From CAVSRC01 sp963798195 (GTDB taxonomy: Bacteria > Pseudomonadota > Alphaproteobacteria > Rhizobiales > Kaistiaceae), in NCBI GenBank assembly GCA_963798195.1, contig CAWCSF010000010.1:1674001-1738000 (forward strand): a stretch of 64,000 nt of DNA, read 5' to 3'. Shown piece by piece: positions 41,016 to 49,808 of the stretch; within the stretch, counting starts at the first letter, position 1; every line of letters starts with the position of its first letter. The notes below the pieces were generated by a model. That model saw nothing but the letters and a program-made list of their open reading frames with translations. It was not told where the DNA came from and ran no database searches. The position numbers were made by a program, and so were the translations under genes.

Positions 41016-43229
41016 ATGGACGCGGGACTGTCGCTGAGAACGCCCGAGTACAGCGTTCGCCACATCGCTCACGCCGTCGCCATCGGAGCAGTGTGTGGCC
41101 TGTTGGCGGTCGTGCAGTCCATCGGCTTCGGTACGCTGCTCTTTTCCGGTCTCCCAAGCACCCTTTCGTCCTCGGCAGCGGGCATGGCGCTGTTGTCGAG
41201 CGCCGTGATTGCGCTTCTGGTGCCCGTGTTCAGCACCAATCACGCCGTCATCGCGTCGAGCCAGAGCGTGCCGGCTGCCGCCATGGCGGGGATTATCGGC
41301 GCAATCGGCGCTGCGGTGGCGGGCGACGAACACAGCATCCTCGCCACTGCCGTGACCGCAGTGGCAATCACCACGCTCCTCGTGGGAGCGAGCACCTACT
41401 TGCTCGGCGCGTTTCGCCTCAGCAGTTTCATTCGCTTCATACCGTTCCCGGTCGTCGCCGGATTCCTGGCTGGCTCCGGTTGGCTGGTTTTTGTTGGCGG
41501 GATCGACGCAGTTGCCGGTTTGCACGTCCCCGGTGCCCCGATCGCGTTGCTGATGGAGCCGTCGATGATCGTCCGCGCCATCGCGGCCGCCGGCTTTATC
41601 TTCGTCGTCTGGGCTTTCCAGCGCCTCAGCAGCTGGCGCCTCGCCCTGGCGGTGACCATTGCAGCCGCCCTGGTGCTCTTTAACCTGATCGTCTGGATCG
41701 TGGGGATACCCACGCAAAGCCTGCGCGTTGCCCACTGGCTGATGGCCCTGCCCGACGGCCACACGCTTTGGCCTCCGATTGCGCCCGCCGACCTCGGCAC
41801 GGTCGACTGGACCGCCATCGGCAGGTATGTGCCGAGCCTGCTGACAATCCCGGTGCTCGCCATCATCGGAACGCTGATGAACTCGACCGGGATCGAACTC
41901 GACTCGCGCCGCGATCTGGATCTGGACAGCGAGCTGCGCACGGTCGGCGTGGCAAACCTGATCGCCGGCGCGGGTGGCGGAACGCCCGGCTATCACAACC
42001 TCTCGGCTTCCATCCTCGCGTCGCGGCTGGGCTCGACCAGTGCGGTGACGGGCGTGACCGTGGCAGCGCTGTGCGCCACGGCCGTCGTGTTCGGATCGAA
42101 GATTTTGTCGCTGGTGCCGACCCCGCTGCTCGGCGGCGTCCTGATCTGGGTTGGTGGCGGTCTCGTGCGGCAGTGGCTGTTCCTGTCCTACCGACGCCTC
42201 GCCCTCGCGGAGTACGCGGTCGTCGTCCTGATCTTTGCCATCATCGGGTTCGTCGGCTTTGTCTGGGGAATCCTTGCCGGCCTGCTGGCCGCCGCGGCCC
42301 TGTTCCTGATCGAGTACGGCCGCGTCGACATCATCCGCTACACCCTGAGCGGTCGCGACTATCAATCCCGCGTCGATACCTCGGAGGAACGGCTGGAGCT
42401 GCTGCGCGGACACGGAGAAGCCATTCTTCTCTTCCGGCTTCAGGGCTTTCTCTTCTTCGGCACCGCCGACCGGCTGCGCAAGACCATCCAGCGGCACATT
42501 CTCGCGCATGTCGGCAAGCCGATCCGTTTCCTCGTCATCGACTTCCAGAGAGTGAGCGGGCTCGACTCATCCGCGGTCCTCTCCTTCGCGCGGCTCGCGC
42601 AAATGGCGCCCGCCGGCGGCTTCACGCTGGTGTTGACAGGCATGACCGAGCAGGTTGCGACCGCCATGCGCCGCGGCGAGGTCAGCGAGGGCCAGAAAGG
42701 TGTGCATACCTCCGCCACCTTCGATGACGGCGTCGAGTGGTGCGAAAACGCACTCCTTGCCGAAGTAGCGCCTGAGCGTTCCGCCGCACGTACCCGTCCC
42801 GCACGGGACATGCTGATCGAAATCGTGGGCGAAGCATCCCTCGCCGAGGCGCTGATGCCCTATTTCGAGCGCATCGAATTCGGCGAGGGCGAAGTGCTTA
42901 TCGCCCAAGGTCAGCCATCCGACGACATCTATTTCATCGAGGCAGGCCGCGCCGCCGTGGAGCTGGCGAGCAATTCGCAGAGTGTGCGCCTGGCAACCGT
43001 GTCGCATGGGGCAATCGTCGGCGAGATCGCCTTCTACCTGACGGTGCCACGCTCTGCGTCCGTGGTGGCAGAAACCAAAGTCGTCGCCTGGCGCTTCAGC
43101 CGCGCCAACATGGATCGCTTGCGGGAGAGCGAGCCGGAGATCGCCGCGCGCTTCCATGCCGGCATCGCCGCCATGCTCGCCGACAGGCTGACGCGCACCA
43201 ACCGGCTGATCCAGCTGCTCGCGGACTAG
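41016..43229 (+). CDS. SulP family transporter with STAS and cyclic-nucleotide-binding domains
   Basis: 737 residues: SLC26/SulP membrane domain (about 1-435, ending LLAAAALFLIEYGRVDIIRY), STAS domain (about 465-590, FLVIDFQRVSGLDSSAVLSFARL), and a Crp-type cNMP-binding domain (about 610-737, FGEGEVLIAQGQPSDDIYFIEAG, EIAFYLTVPRSASV). SulP proteins carry inorganic anions such as sulfate or bicarbonate; the cNMP module suggests ligand gating, though the arginine pattern (PRSASV) is present while affinity is unknown. Divergent from cydA; no other SulP partner genes nearby. Confidence 0.88.
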   Translation: MDAGLSLRTPEYSVRHIAHAVAIGAVCGLLAVVQSIGFGTLLFSGLPSTLSSSAAGMALLSSAVIALLVPVFSTNHAVIASSQSVPAAAMAGIIGAIGAAVAGDEHSILATAVTAVAITTLLVGASTYLLGAFRLSSFIRFIPFPVVAGFLAGSGWLVFVGGIDAVAGLHVPGAPIALLMEPSMIVRAIAAAGFIFVVWAFQRLSSWRLALAVTIAAALVLFNLIVWIVGIPTQSLRVAHWLMALPDGHTLWPPIAPADLGTVDWTAIGRYVPSLLTIPVLAIIGTLMNSTGIELDSRRDLDLDSELRTVGVANLIAGAGGGTPGYHNLSASILASRLGSTSAVTGVTVAALCATAVVFGSKILSLVPTPLLGGVLIWVGGGLVRQWLFLSYRRLALAEYAVVVLIFAIIGFVGFVWGILAGLLAAAALFLIEYGRVDIIRYTLSGRDYQSRVDTSEERLELLRGHGEAILLFRLQGFLFFGTADRLRKTIQRHILAHVGKPIRFLVIDFQRVSGLDSSAVLSFARLAQMAPAGGFTLVLTGMTEQVATAMRRGEVSEGQKGVHTSATFDDGVEWCENALLAEVAPERSAARTRPARDMLIEIVGEASLAEALMPYFERIEFGEGEVLIAQGQPSDDIYFIEAGRAAVELASNSQSVRLATVSHGAIVGEIAFYLTVPRSASVVAETKVVAWRFSRANMDRLRESEPEIAARFHAGIAAMLADRLTRTNRLIQLLAD

Positions 43230-43999
43230 GCGCGGACGGCGACGACGAACAGGCGCGGGAAGCGGTAGAGAACCTTGCCGTCGGCAAGCGGCGGATAGGC
43301 CTCCGCCAGCCGCGCCTCGTAGCGCTTCAGGTATTCCGGCCGCTCGGCCTCGTCGAGACGGTCGAGATAGGGTCTTAGTCCGGTCGAGCGGATCATTTCG
43401 ACGATCGCCGGCACACCGGCAAGCGGATGATTGTAGTGCGTGTGCCAGACGTCGATGCGCGACGCCGCCGGCTGGAGCAGGTTGTAATAGTCGGAGGTCG
43501 TGCCGAGCGACTCGCGCGCAATCGGCACGCGGAATTTGGGCGCCCACGGCGGCTCGGCAGCGACCGCGCGCATCAGCGTATGCGACGGCTCGGTGGCGAT
43601 GTTGTCCGGCATCTGGACCGCCAGAACCCCACCCGACGGCAACGCATCGAACAGGCGGCGCAACACGGCCTGATGATCCGGCACCCACTGGAACGTGGCG
43701 TTGGCGTAGAGCAGATCGGTATCCGCGTCCGGCGTCCACGTCCCCGCGTCGGCCTGAACGAATGTCACTCCCGGCAGGCGCTTCCGCGCCGCCTCCAGCA
43801 TCTCGGCGGATGAGTCGAGACCGATCACCTCGGCGTCCGGATAGCGCTCGACCAGCAGTTCGGTCGAGTTGCCCGGCCCGCAGCCGATATCGACGGCGCG
43901 CCGAACATTCGTCAGGGGCACGACCGCGAGCAGATCGCGCGCCGGGCGCGTGCGCTCGTCTTCGAATTTCAGGTATTGGGAGGGAGACCAGGGGGGCAT
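43226..43999 (-). CDS. tam: Trans-aconitate 2-methyltransferase
   Basis: 257 residues, strong match to Tam: PWSPSQYLKFEDERTRPARDLL at the start, VDIGCGPGNSTELL (SAM motif I), YANATFQWVPDH, MPDNIATEPSH, and WHTHYNHPLAG. It methyl-esterifies trans-aconitate (detoxifying this TCA-cycle inhibitor). Convergent with the SulP gene with a 4-bp overlap of coding ends. Confidence 0.93.
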   Translation of the reverse strand: MPPWSPSQYLKFEDERTRPARDLLAVVPLTNVRRAVDIGCGPGNSTELLVERYPDAEVIGLDSSAEMLEAARKRLPGVTFVQADAGTWTPDADTDLLYANATFQWVPDHQAVLRRLFDALPSGGVLAVQMPDNIATEPSHTLMRAVAAEPPWAPKFRVPIARESLGTTSDYYNLLQPAASRIDVWHTHYNHPLAGVPAIVEMIRSTGLRPYLDRLDEAERPEYLKRYEARLAEAYPPLADGKVLYRFPRLFVVAVRA

Positions 44000-44062
44000 G
44001 GCGGGATCAAGGTCAGGATTGGCGATCCGCCTCGTATGACGGTCTCCCGGCTTCGTGGCAAG

Positions 44063-44494
44063 TCAGGTGAGTTTCACGCCCATCGCCGTGGCAATAACCG
44101 CGAAGTCCGCCTCGCTAACCTCGAAGCTGCCTCGGCGGAAGGCTACCCCCCACGACGTCTTCCCGCTCGTGAAGCTCAACCGATCGAGCAACGCCCGGAT
44201 CGGCGCTTCACGCGCCTCGCGCCACTCGACATCGCGGCGAACCGGGTGGAAGCCGCCGCCCATGTCGCCGGCATAGGGTTCACCCAGCTTGATCCTACCG
44301 ATCGCCGTGAATGACTGAACCGGATCGCCGGCGCGCATCTCGGTACGCGGCGAGTAATACGCGATCCAGTCTCCCGGCGAGAGGCGCCTCACGGGGGCCG
44401 ATTTGCCGTGGCTCAACTGGCAGAAGCCACCGGCCACGCCCCTCATGACGTGATCGCGGGACGCAACGCCGATCCAGAAGCGTGGCTTGGTCAT
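44063..44494 (-). CDS. EVE domain protein
   Basis: 143 residues, FWIGVASRDHVMRGVAGGFCQLSHGKSAPVRRLSPGDWIAYYSPRT...: the EVE fold of the PUA-like superfamily, with the aromatic cage for modified bases implied by WIGV, YYS and the later GFHPVRRD. EVE proteins of this length bind RNA or DNA, sometimes modified cytosines; the role here is open. Start MTKPRFW at 44494; an ATG 15 bases upstream (44509) is an alternative. Confidence 0.87.
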   Translation of the reverse strand: MTKPRFWIGVASRDHVMRGVAGGFCQLSHGKSAPVRRLSPGDWIAYYSPRTEMRAGDPVQSFTAIGRIKLGEPYAGDMGGGFHPVRRDVEWREAREAPIRALLDRLSFTSGKTSWGVAFRRGSFEVSEADFAVIATAMGVKLT

Positions 44495-44550
44495 GCCCGC
44501 TTCTACCATCCGAGGCGGCAGGAAGTTGTCAGTAGCGCATTGCGCCGCGA

Positions 44551-46206
44551 CTAAGCCCGCGCGAACTGCTTGTACTTGACGCGGTGGTGGTTGGCGGCAT
44601 CGGCGCCGAGGCGGCGGAGCTTGTCGGCCTCGTAGTCCTCGAAGTTGCCCTCGAACCATTCCACGTGGCTGTCGCCCTCGAACGCGAGGATGTGCGTGGC
44701 GAGGCGGTCGAGGAACATGCGGTCGTGCGAGATGACCACGGCGCAGCCGGCGAAATCTTCCAGCGCATCCTCCAGCGCCGCCAGCGTCTCGGTATCGAGA
44801 TCGTTGGTGGGCTCGTCGAGAAGGAGCACGTTGGATCCGCTCTTGAGCAGACTGGCGAGGTGGACGCGGTTGCGCTGGCCGCCGGAGAGCGAGCCAACCT
44901 TTTGCTGCTGGTCGCCGCCCTTGAAGTTGAACGCGCCGACATAGGCGCGCGAGTTCATCTCGCGCTTGCCGAGCTTGATGATGTCCTGCCCGTCCGAAAT
45001 CTGCTCCCAGACCGTGCGCTTCGGGTCGAGGTCGTCGCGGCTCTGGTCGACATAGCCGAGGTGCACCGTCTCGCCGAGCGCGATCGAGCCGCTGTCCGGC
45101 TTCTCCTGCCCGGTGATCATGCGGAAGAGCGTCGTCTTGCCGACGCCGTTCGGACCGATGACGCCGACGATGCCACCCGGCGGCAGCTTGAACGAGAGAT
45201 TGTCGATGAGAAGCTTGTCGCCGTAAGCCTTCGACACGTTCTCGATGTCGATGACATTGTCGCCGAGACGCTCGCCCGGCGGAATGATGATCTGCGCGGT
45301 GCCAGGCGCACGCTCCTCGTTGCGCTTGAGCAATTCGTCATACGCCCGGATACGCGCCTTCGACTTTGCCTGGCGGGCGCGTGGGCTAGCCGCGATCCAC
45401 TCGCGTTCGGCGTCCAGCGCCCGCTGGCGTGCGGCTTCCTCGCGGCCCTCCTGCGCCAACCGCTTGGCCTTCTTCTCCAGGTACGCCGAGTAATTGCCCT
45501 CGTAGGGGATGCCGCGGCCGCGATCGAGTTCGAGGATCCAGCCGGTGACGTTGTCGAGAAAGTAGCGATCATGGGTGACGATCAGTATCGCGCCCGGATA
45601 TTCGCGGAGATGCTTCTCCAGCCACTGCACGGTCTCGGCGTCGAGATGGTTGGTCGGCTCGTCAAGCAGCAGCAGATCGGGCTGGCGCAGCAGAAGCTGG
45701 CAGAGCGCGACGCGGCGCTTCTCGCCACCAGACAGATTCGCGATGCCGGAATCGTTCGGCGGGCAGCCGAGAGCGTCCATCGCCTGCTCGACCTGCGCAT
45801 CGAGGTCCCACAGGTTCTTGCTGTCGATCTCGTCCTGCAGCTTGGTCGCCTCGTCCGCCGTCTCGTCCGAGTAGTTCATCATCAGTTCGTTGTAACGGTC
45901 GAGAATCGCCTTCTTGGCGGCAACACCTTCCATCACGTTACCAAGCACATCCTTCGTCTCGTCGAGCTGCGGCTCCTGCGGCAGGTAGCCGACGGTGGCG
46001 CCATCGGCGAGCCACGCCTCGCCGATGAACTCCTTGTCCATGCCGGCCATGATCCGCAGCAGCGTCGACTTGCCCGAGCCGTTCGGCCCGAGAACGCCGA
46101 TTTTGGCATCCGGATAGAACTGCAAGTGCATGTTCTCGATGACTTTCTTGCCACCGGTATAGGCCTTGGTCAGGCCCTGCATGTGATAGATGAACTGGCG
46201 CGCCAT
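44551..46206 (-). CDS. ettA: Energy-dependent translational throttle protein EttA
   Basis: 551 residues, an ABC-F protein with two ATPase domains and no membrane helices. Walker A GPNGSGKSTLLR and GPNGVGKTTLFR, signatures LSGGEKRRVALC and LSGGQRNRVHLA, Walker B LLLLDEPTNHLD and LLLDEPTNDLD, with the EttA arm (about 95-140) and the linker AREWIAASPRARQAKSKARI. It binds the ribosomal E site and couples initiation to ATP/ADP. Monocistronic. Confidence 0.96.
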   Translation of the reverse strand: MARQFIYHMQGLTKAYTGGKKVIENMHLQFYPDAKIGVLGPNGSGKSTLLRIMAGMDKEFIGEAWLADGATVGYLPQEPQLDETKDVLGNVMEGVAAKKAILDRYNELMMNYSDETADEATKLQDEIDSKNLWDLDAQVEQAMDALGCPPNDSGIANLSGGEKRRVALCQLLLRQPDLLLLDEPTNHLDAETVQWLEKHLREYPGAILIVTHDRYFLDNVTGWILELDRGRGIPYEGNYSAYLEKKAKRLAQEGREEAARQRALDAEREWIAASPRARQAKSKARIRAYDELLKRNEERAPGTAQIIIPPGERLGDNVIDIENVSKAYGDKLLIDNLSFKLPPGGIVGVIGPNGVGKTTLFRMITGQEKPDSGSIALGETVHLGYVDQSRDDLDPKRTVWEQISDGQDIIKLGKREMNSRAYVGAFNFKGGDQQQKVGSLSGGQRNRVHLASLLKSGSNVLLLDEPTNDLDTETLAALEDALEDFAGCAVVISHDRMFLDRLATHILAFEGDSHVEWFEGNFEDYEADKLRRLGADAANHHRVKYKQFARA

Positions 46207-46321
46207 TCCGCACTCCGCTTGGCCCTAGAGCGGGCACACGAAATTGAGTGATTGGTGAGTTGGCGCCTATGTAGTCGAAGGCAACGCCGGCTGCAATCTG
46301 CCGGTGCGGCGCCCGCTGAAT

Positions 46322-47143
46322 TTAGGCAGTTACCGCCTTGCGCTGGGGCTGCGCCGCGAAGCGCATCAGAGCCACCATGGCGAGGATCGTCGCGAGGTAG
46401 GCGATGATCTGCATGCCGGTCGGTCGCTCGACGTAGCCGATCAGCGTGTGCAGGACCAGGCCCGGAATGCTCGACTGGGACAGGATACCGGACGTGTCCC
46501 AGACCGCGCGGTTGAAGGCGGTCAGCACGTCGGCGGCGTTGAGATAGAACACGGCCTGCGCCGCCATGCCGGCGGCAAGCAGCGTGATCAGCCAGCCGGT
46601 GACCTTGAAGATCATCTTCTGGGGAATGGCGAGCAGCCCAAGATAGGAAACGCCGGTGATCACGGCGCCGGCGGCAACGCCGAGCAGGCCGCCAGCCAGC
46701 AGAGACGAGCCGGATGCGCCGGAAAGAACGATGCCGTAAAGGAAGAGAACGACTTCGGAGCCTTCGCGCAGGACGGCGACCCCGCAGACGACCGCCAGCG
46801 CGATGAGCGGACGGCTGCCCGCGGCAACCTCTTGCCCGACTCCGCGAACCTGCGTCGCCAGTTCGCGCCCGTGCCGCGCCATCCAGGCATTGTGCCAGGC
46901 CAGCATGCACACGGCGGTCAGCAGGATCGCGGCGTTGAATACCTCCTGCCCGTAGCCATCGAAGAAGTTCGAGATCGCCCCGGCGAAAAACCCGACCAAG
47001 CCAGCGCCAACTACGCCAGCGCCGACGCCAAGCGCGATCCACCAGCCACGCTGCGCCACGCCACGCGTGGCGGCGAGCACGATGCCGATGATGAGACCGG
47101 CCTCGATGACCTCGCGCAGGACAATGACGAATGCGCCGAGCAC
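46322..47143 (-). CDS. FTR1 family iron permease
   Basis: 273 residues, seven membrane helices with the paired glutamate motifs REVIEAG (residue ~10) and REGSEVV (~125) in place of REGLE. FTR1/EfeU-type permeases take up iron, usually after oxidation in the periplasm. GTG start at 47143, three bases after the cupredoxin gene ends, so the two are one operon. No EfeB peroxidase or FtrD protein follows; the pair alone resembles the simple cupredoxin/permease arrangement. Confidence 0.88.
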   Translation of the reverse strand: MLGAFVIVLREVIEAGLIIGIVLAATRGVAQRGWWIALGVGAGVVGAGLVGFFAGAISNFFDGYGQEVFNAAILLTAVCMLAWHNAWMARHGRELATQVRGVGQEVAAGSRPLIALAVVCGVAVLREGSEVVLFLYGIVLSGASGSSLLAGGLLGVAAGAVITGVSYLGLLAIPQKMIFKVTGWLITLLAAGMAAQAVFYLNAADVLTAFNRAVWDTSGILSQSSIPGLVLHTLIGYVERPTGMQIIAYLATILAMVALMRFAAQPQRKAVTA

Positions 47144-47146
47144 GCC

Positions 47147-47491
47147 CTACTCCACCGTGATCACGCCGCGCGCGGTCGACTGATTGAACTCGCCGATAAA
47201 CAGATAGCTGTTGCCGGCTTCCAGAGGACCAAAGCGAACCTTGCCCTTGGAGTTTCCGGGGATGATCTTCTCGACCCCGATCTCCAGCTGCTCGATCTCC
47301 TCAGGCGTTGCGTCCTGATTGTCGATCGTCAGTTCAATCTCGACACCGGCGGGAACCTTGATCTCCATCGGGTCGAACACGTGGTCCTTGATGACCACCG
47401 ACGCGGCGACGCGGTCGGCCAATGCCGGCGCGGCAAGCATCGCGGCGGAGGCGAAAGCGGCAACAAATATTGGGGTCGTCAGTCGGTTCAT
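47147..47491 (-). CDS. Periplasmic cupredoxin-fold protein
   Basis: 114 residues with a signal peptide (FVAAFASAAMLAAPALA). The mature chain is a single cupredoxin domain: VVIKDHVFDPMEIKVPAGVEIELTIDNQD, EKIIPGNSKGKVRFGPLEAGNSYLFIGEFN. The Cys-x-x-x-His-type copper loop is missing (no Cys at all), matching the FtrB/EfeO-like cupredoxins that accompany FTR1 permeases and bind or oxidise iron in the periplasm. First gene of the iron pair. Confidence 0.87.
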   Translation of the reverse strand: MNRLTTPIFVAAFASAAMLAAPALADRVAASVVIKDHVFDPMEIKVPAGVEIELTIDNQDATPEEIEQLEIGVEKIIPGNSKGKVRFGPLEAGNSYLFIGEFNQSTARGVITVE

Positions 47492-47598
47492 TTTTCGGGC
47501 TGTCTCTCGTTCGGCGCGTACATAGCGGTCGCCGGCGGCTCCGCGCAACCCTTCACGGCGTCATAGCTGGGCTGCATAAGCCTTTGGAGTTATTCTAA

Positions 47599-47617
47599 TT
47601 ACCGATGCCATCGGTAA
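47599..47617. promoter_or_regulatory. 19-bp perfect palindrome upstream of the iron-uptake pair
   Basis: TTACCGATG-C-CATCGGTAA, a perfect 9-bp inverted repeat, about 108 bp upstream of the cupredoxin ATG in an otherwise empty interval. Such perfect symmetry is characteristic of a dimeric regulator's operator. The sequence does not match the Fur/RirA/Irr consensus forms I know well, so the regulator is unidentified. Confidence 0.6.
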
Positions 47618-47765
47618 CCCGTTGAAGTCGATGTTGCTGCCGGCAAACGTGGCGGGACGCACTGACTTCACGTTTGCGTGAACAACGGCGCGCACCTGAT
47701 GAACGGTGTCCGCAATCGCCGGCGGTGGACACGGGACAGGTTGGCGCTTTGGCCGCCGGGGCGCC

Positions 47766-47779
47766 TTGCGTCAGATCAA
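47766..47779. promoter_or_regulatory. FNR/FixK-like box TTGC-N6-TCAA
   Basis: TTGC-GTCAGA-TCAA in the 360-bp interval between the iron pair and the flavoprotein gene. It lies about 275 bp upstream of the cupredoxin ATG. A match to a common alphaproteobacterial variant of the FNR/FixK box, but unsupported by a nearby regulator. Confidence 0.3.
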
Positions 47780-47853
47780 GGAACTGCGGGCCGGCGCCGG
47801 CGCTGCCCGCCATCCTCCTGGTGTCGAGCGGGCGACTTGGCAGAGTCAAAACG

Positions 47854-49101
47854 CTAGGCCGCCGGCGCGTGCGCAGCGAGCAACGCCTTCAGGTCAACGG
47901 ACGGATCGGCGACGCTGGCCGGTGACGGCGAGATGCCGGCGCCGATCATGCGGCGTCCGAGGACGTGGTCGGCAGCCCGATTGACGGAGTTGATCGCGAC
48001 CAGCCGCTCCTCCGCATAGTGGAAGACCGAGAAGCTTCCGTCGTCGGGATTGCCACGAACGTGGCTCTCGGTGGCATCGCCCGAAAGGCCGACCATCTGA
48101 AGCTTGACGTCGCCCTGATCCGACCAGAACCACGGCACGGCGTGGAATGGCTCGCGCTTGCCGACCAGGGTCCCCGAGAGTGTCTTGGCCTGATCGACGG
48201 CGTTCTGCACCGACTCCAGGCGGACGCGTCGCTTCAGTTCCCAATGATCGAAAGCAACGCAATCGCCGACGGCAAGCACGCCCGGTACGTTGGTCTCCAT
48301 AGTGGCGTTCACGACGACGCCGCCAACCTTGTCGTCCAGGGCAGCGCCGGCGGCGCGGGCGAGCTCGACGTTGGGCGTGACACCGATGCCGACTACGCAA
48401 ATATCCGCGGCGATGCGGTCGCCAGAGGCCGTCTCCACCGCGACCACGCGACCGCCCTCCCCGACAATGCGGCCGACCGGAGTCTTGAGGCGCATGTCGC
48501 TGCCCCAGCCGCGATGGAGCGCGAGGAAGTGGCGCGAGATTTCCGGCGCGACGACGCGGCCCATCAAGCGATCTGCGGCCTCAAGGACGGTGACAGTCTT
48601 GCCGAGAAGGCGGGCGGTGCCAGCGATCTCGAGGCCGATGAAGCCGCCGCCGACCACGACCACGTCGTTCGCCGCCATGACTGCATCCCGAAGCGCGCGC
48701 GCGTCGGCAGCATGTCGGAGGGTGAATACGCCGGAGAGGCCAACGCCCTCGATCGGCGGCAAGCGCGGCGTTGCGCCGGTGGCGAGCGCCACGCGGTCGA
48801 ATGCGATGGACGATCCATCTGCCAGCGTGACCCTGGCGGCGGCGCGATCGATCCCGGTAACCTCGGCGGCCCGGCGGAGATCAATGCTGTTCTTGGTGTA
48901 AAAGGATTCCGGCCGGAGCGGCAGCAGGTCGTGCGCCGGATCCTTGAGGAAGGCCTTGGAGAGCGGTGGCCGCTGATACGGCACGTCGGCTTCGGCCGTG
49001 ACCAGCGTCAGCTTGCCGTCGTAGCCGTCCGAGCGGAGGCTCGCGGCGATCTGCGATCCGCCATGTCCGCCGCCAACGATGACAATGCCTTTTTCGTACA
49101 T
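47854..49101 (-). CDS. NAD(P)/FAD-dependent oxidoreductase (ferredoxin reductase type)
   Basis: 415 residues: N-terminal FAD GIVIVGGGHGGSQIAASLRS, FAD/NAD core ALATGATPRLPP, NAD-binding VVVVGGGFIGLEIAG, and the FAD-contact GVLAVGDCVAF; a reductase C-terminal domain follows (WFWSDQGDVKLQMVGLSGD). The build matches rubredoxin/ferredoxin reductases of oxygenase systems. The electron acceptor is not encoded nearby. Start MYEKGI by alignment at 49101; upstream in-frame residues are not family-like. Confidence 0.88.
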   Translation of the reverse strand: MYEKGIVIVGGGHGGSQIAASLRSDGYDGKLTLVTAEADVPYQRPPLSKAFLKDPAHDLLPLRPESFYTKNSIDLRRAAEVTGIDRAAARVTLADGSSIAFDRVALATGATPRLPPIEGVGLSGVFTLRHAADARALRDAVMAANDVVVVGGGFIGLEIAGTARLLGKTVTVLEAADRLMGRVVAPEISRHFLALHRGWGSDMRLKTPVGRIVGEGGRVVAVETASGDRIAADICVVGIGVTPNVELARAAGAALDDKVGGVVVNATMETNVPGVLAVGDCVAFDHWELKRRVRLESVQNAVDQAKTLSGTLVGKREPFHAVPWFWSDQGDVKLQMVGLSGDATESHVRGNPDDGSFSVFHYAEERLVAINSVNRAADHVLGRRMIGAGISPSPASVADPSVDLKALLAAHAPAA

Positions 49102-49421
49102 CGGCGGCAGTCCTAGTCTGTGGTGGATGGTACAGCCGGCAGGACGGGAAACGGCAGCCAGGCCATTGCGGAGCCCGCTCTGGTCAACGGGCTGAAGGCC
49201 CCAAGAGCTTCGCGCGCCGGTATACAATACTGCGGCAGGACGGCAAGCAGGCCGCCTCAAACCTTCGCCGCAATGCGGTTGCAGGTAGAGCGCCTAACGG
49301 CGGAAACCTTCAGGTTATTGCGCAATCGAACCGTGGTAAGGAACCAAGCACCCCAAATGGCGTTGCCTTCAGCATTGTCTGGCTCATCCGGCCCCCGCCC
49401 CACGGCGCCAGACAAAAGTTG

Positions 49422-49457
49422 GAGCCGCCGTCCTCCCCGGAACGGCGGCTCTTTTTT
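49422..49457 (+). terminator. Rho-independent terminator of a candidate small RNA
   Basis: GAGCCGCCGT (49422-49431) pairs with ACGGCGGCTC (49442-49451), followed by six Ts. The 10-base loop includes CCTCCCC, an anti-Shine-Dalgarno-like motif. No gene lies on this strand between 49101 and the hairpin, so a short untranslated plus-strand RNA must end here, or the hairpin is a leader attenuator of the lipoprotein gene that starts 46 bp downstream. The 5' end is not identifiable. Confidence 0.7.
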
Positions 49458-49502
49458 GGAATCAAGGAGCCGCCACGCATTGATCAACGCGAGAGAGATT
49501 CG

Positions 49503-49805
49503 ATGAAAAACCCCCTCATCATAGCGCTTGCGGCCATCACGCTCGCAAGTTGCGCCGGGCCCGGCATTGGCTCCGGCGGCCTCTCCAGCCAGCCGACGGT
49601 CCAGGGTATCTGGCTGCGGTCGGACGGGCAGTCGGGGAAGGACAATCCAGCCCTGGCGCAGCAGTTCGCCGTCGACAAGGCCGCCTGCACGAGATTTGGC
49701 GACGTCGATCGCACCTGCATGGCGCAGCGTGGCTACCTGCTCGTTCCCGAAAGCGAGGCCGAGGCCCGCGCTGTGCAGCTGCGGGCGCAGTCCCGCAGCT
49801 ATTGA
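49503..49805 (+). CDS. Small lipoprotein of unknown function
   Basis: 100 residues; signal MKNPLIIALAAITLASC with lipobox LASC, mature chain from Cys17. Later: QGIWLRSDGQSGKDNPALAQQFAVDKAACTRFGD and CMAQRGYLLVPESEAEA, a pattern of small Hyphomicrobiales lipoproteins of unknown function. Preceded by GAGAGA and a terminator hairpin on the same strand. Ends 4 bp before the convergent SDR gene. Confidence 0.8.
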   Translation: MKNPLIIALAAITLASCAGPGIGSGGLSSQPTVQGIWLRSDGQSGKDNPALAQQFAVDKAACTRFGDVDRTCMAQRGYLLVPESEAEARAVQLRAQSRSY

Positions 49806-49808
49806 GGC

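Noticed and set aside
47591..47600. TTCTAA resembling half an Irr (ICE) box near the iron operon
   Set aside because: Only half of TTTAGAA-N3-TTCTAAA is present; noted, not claimed.
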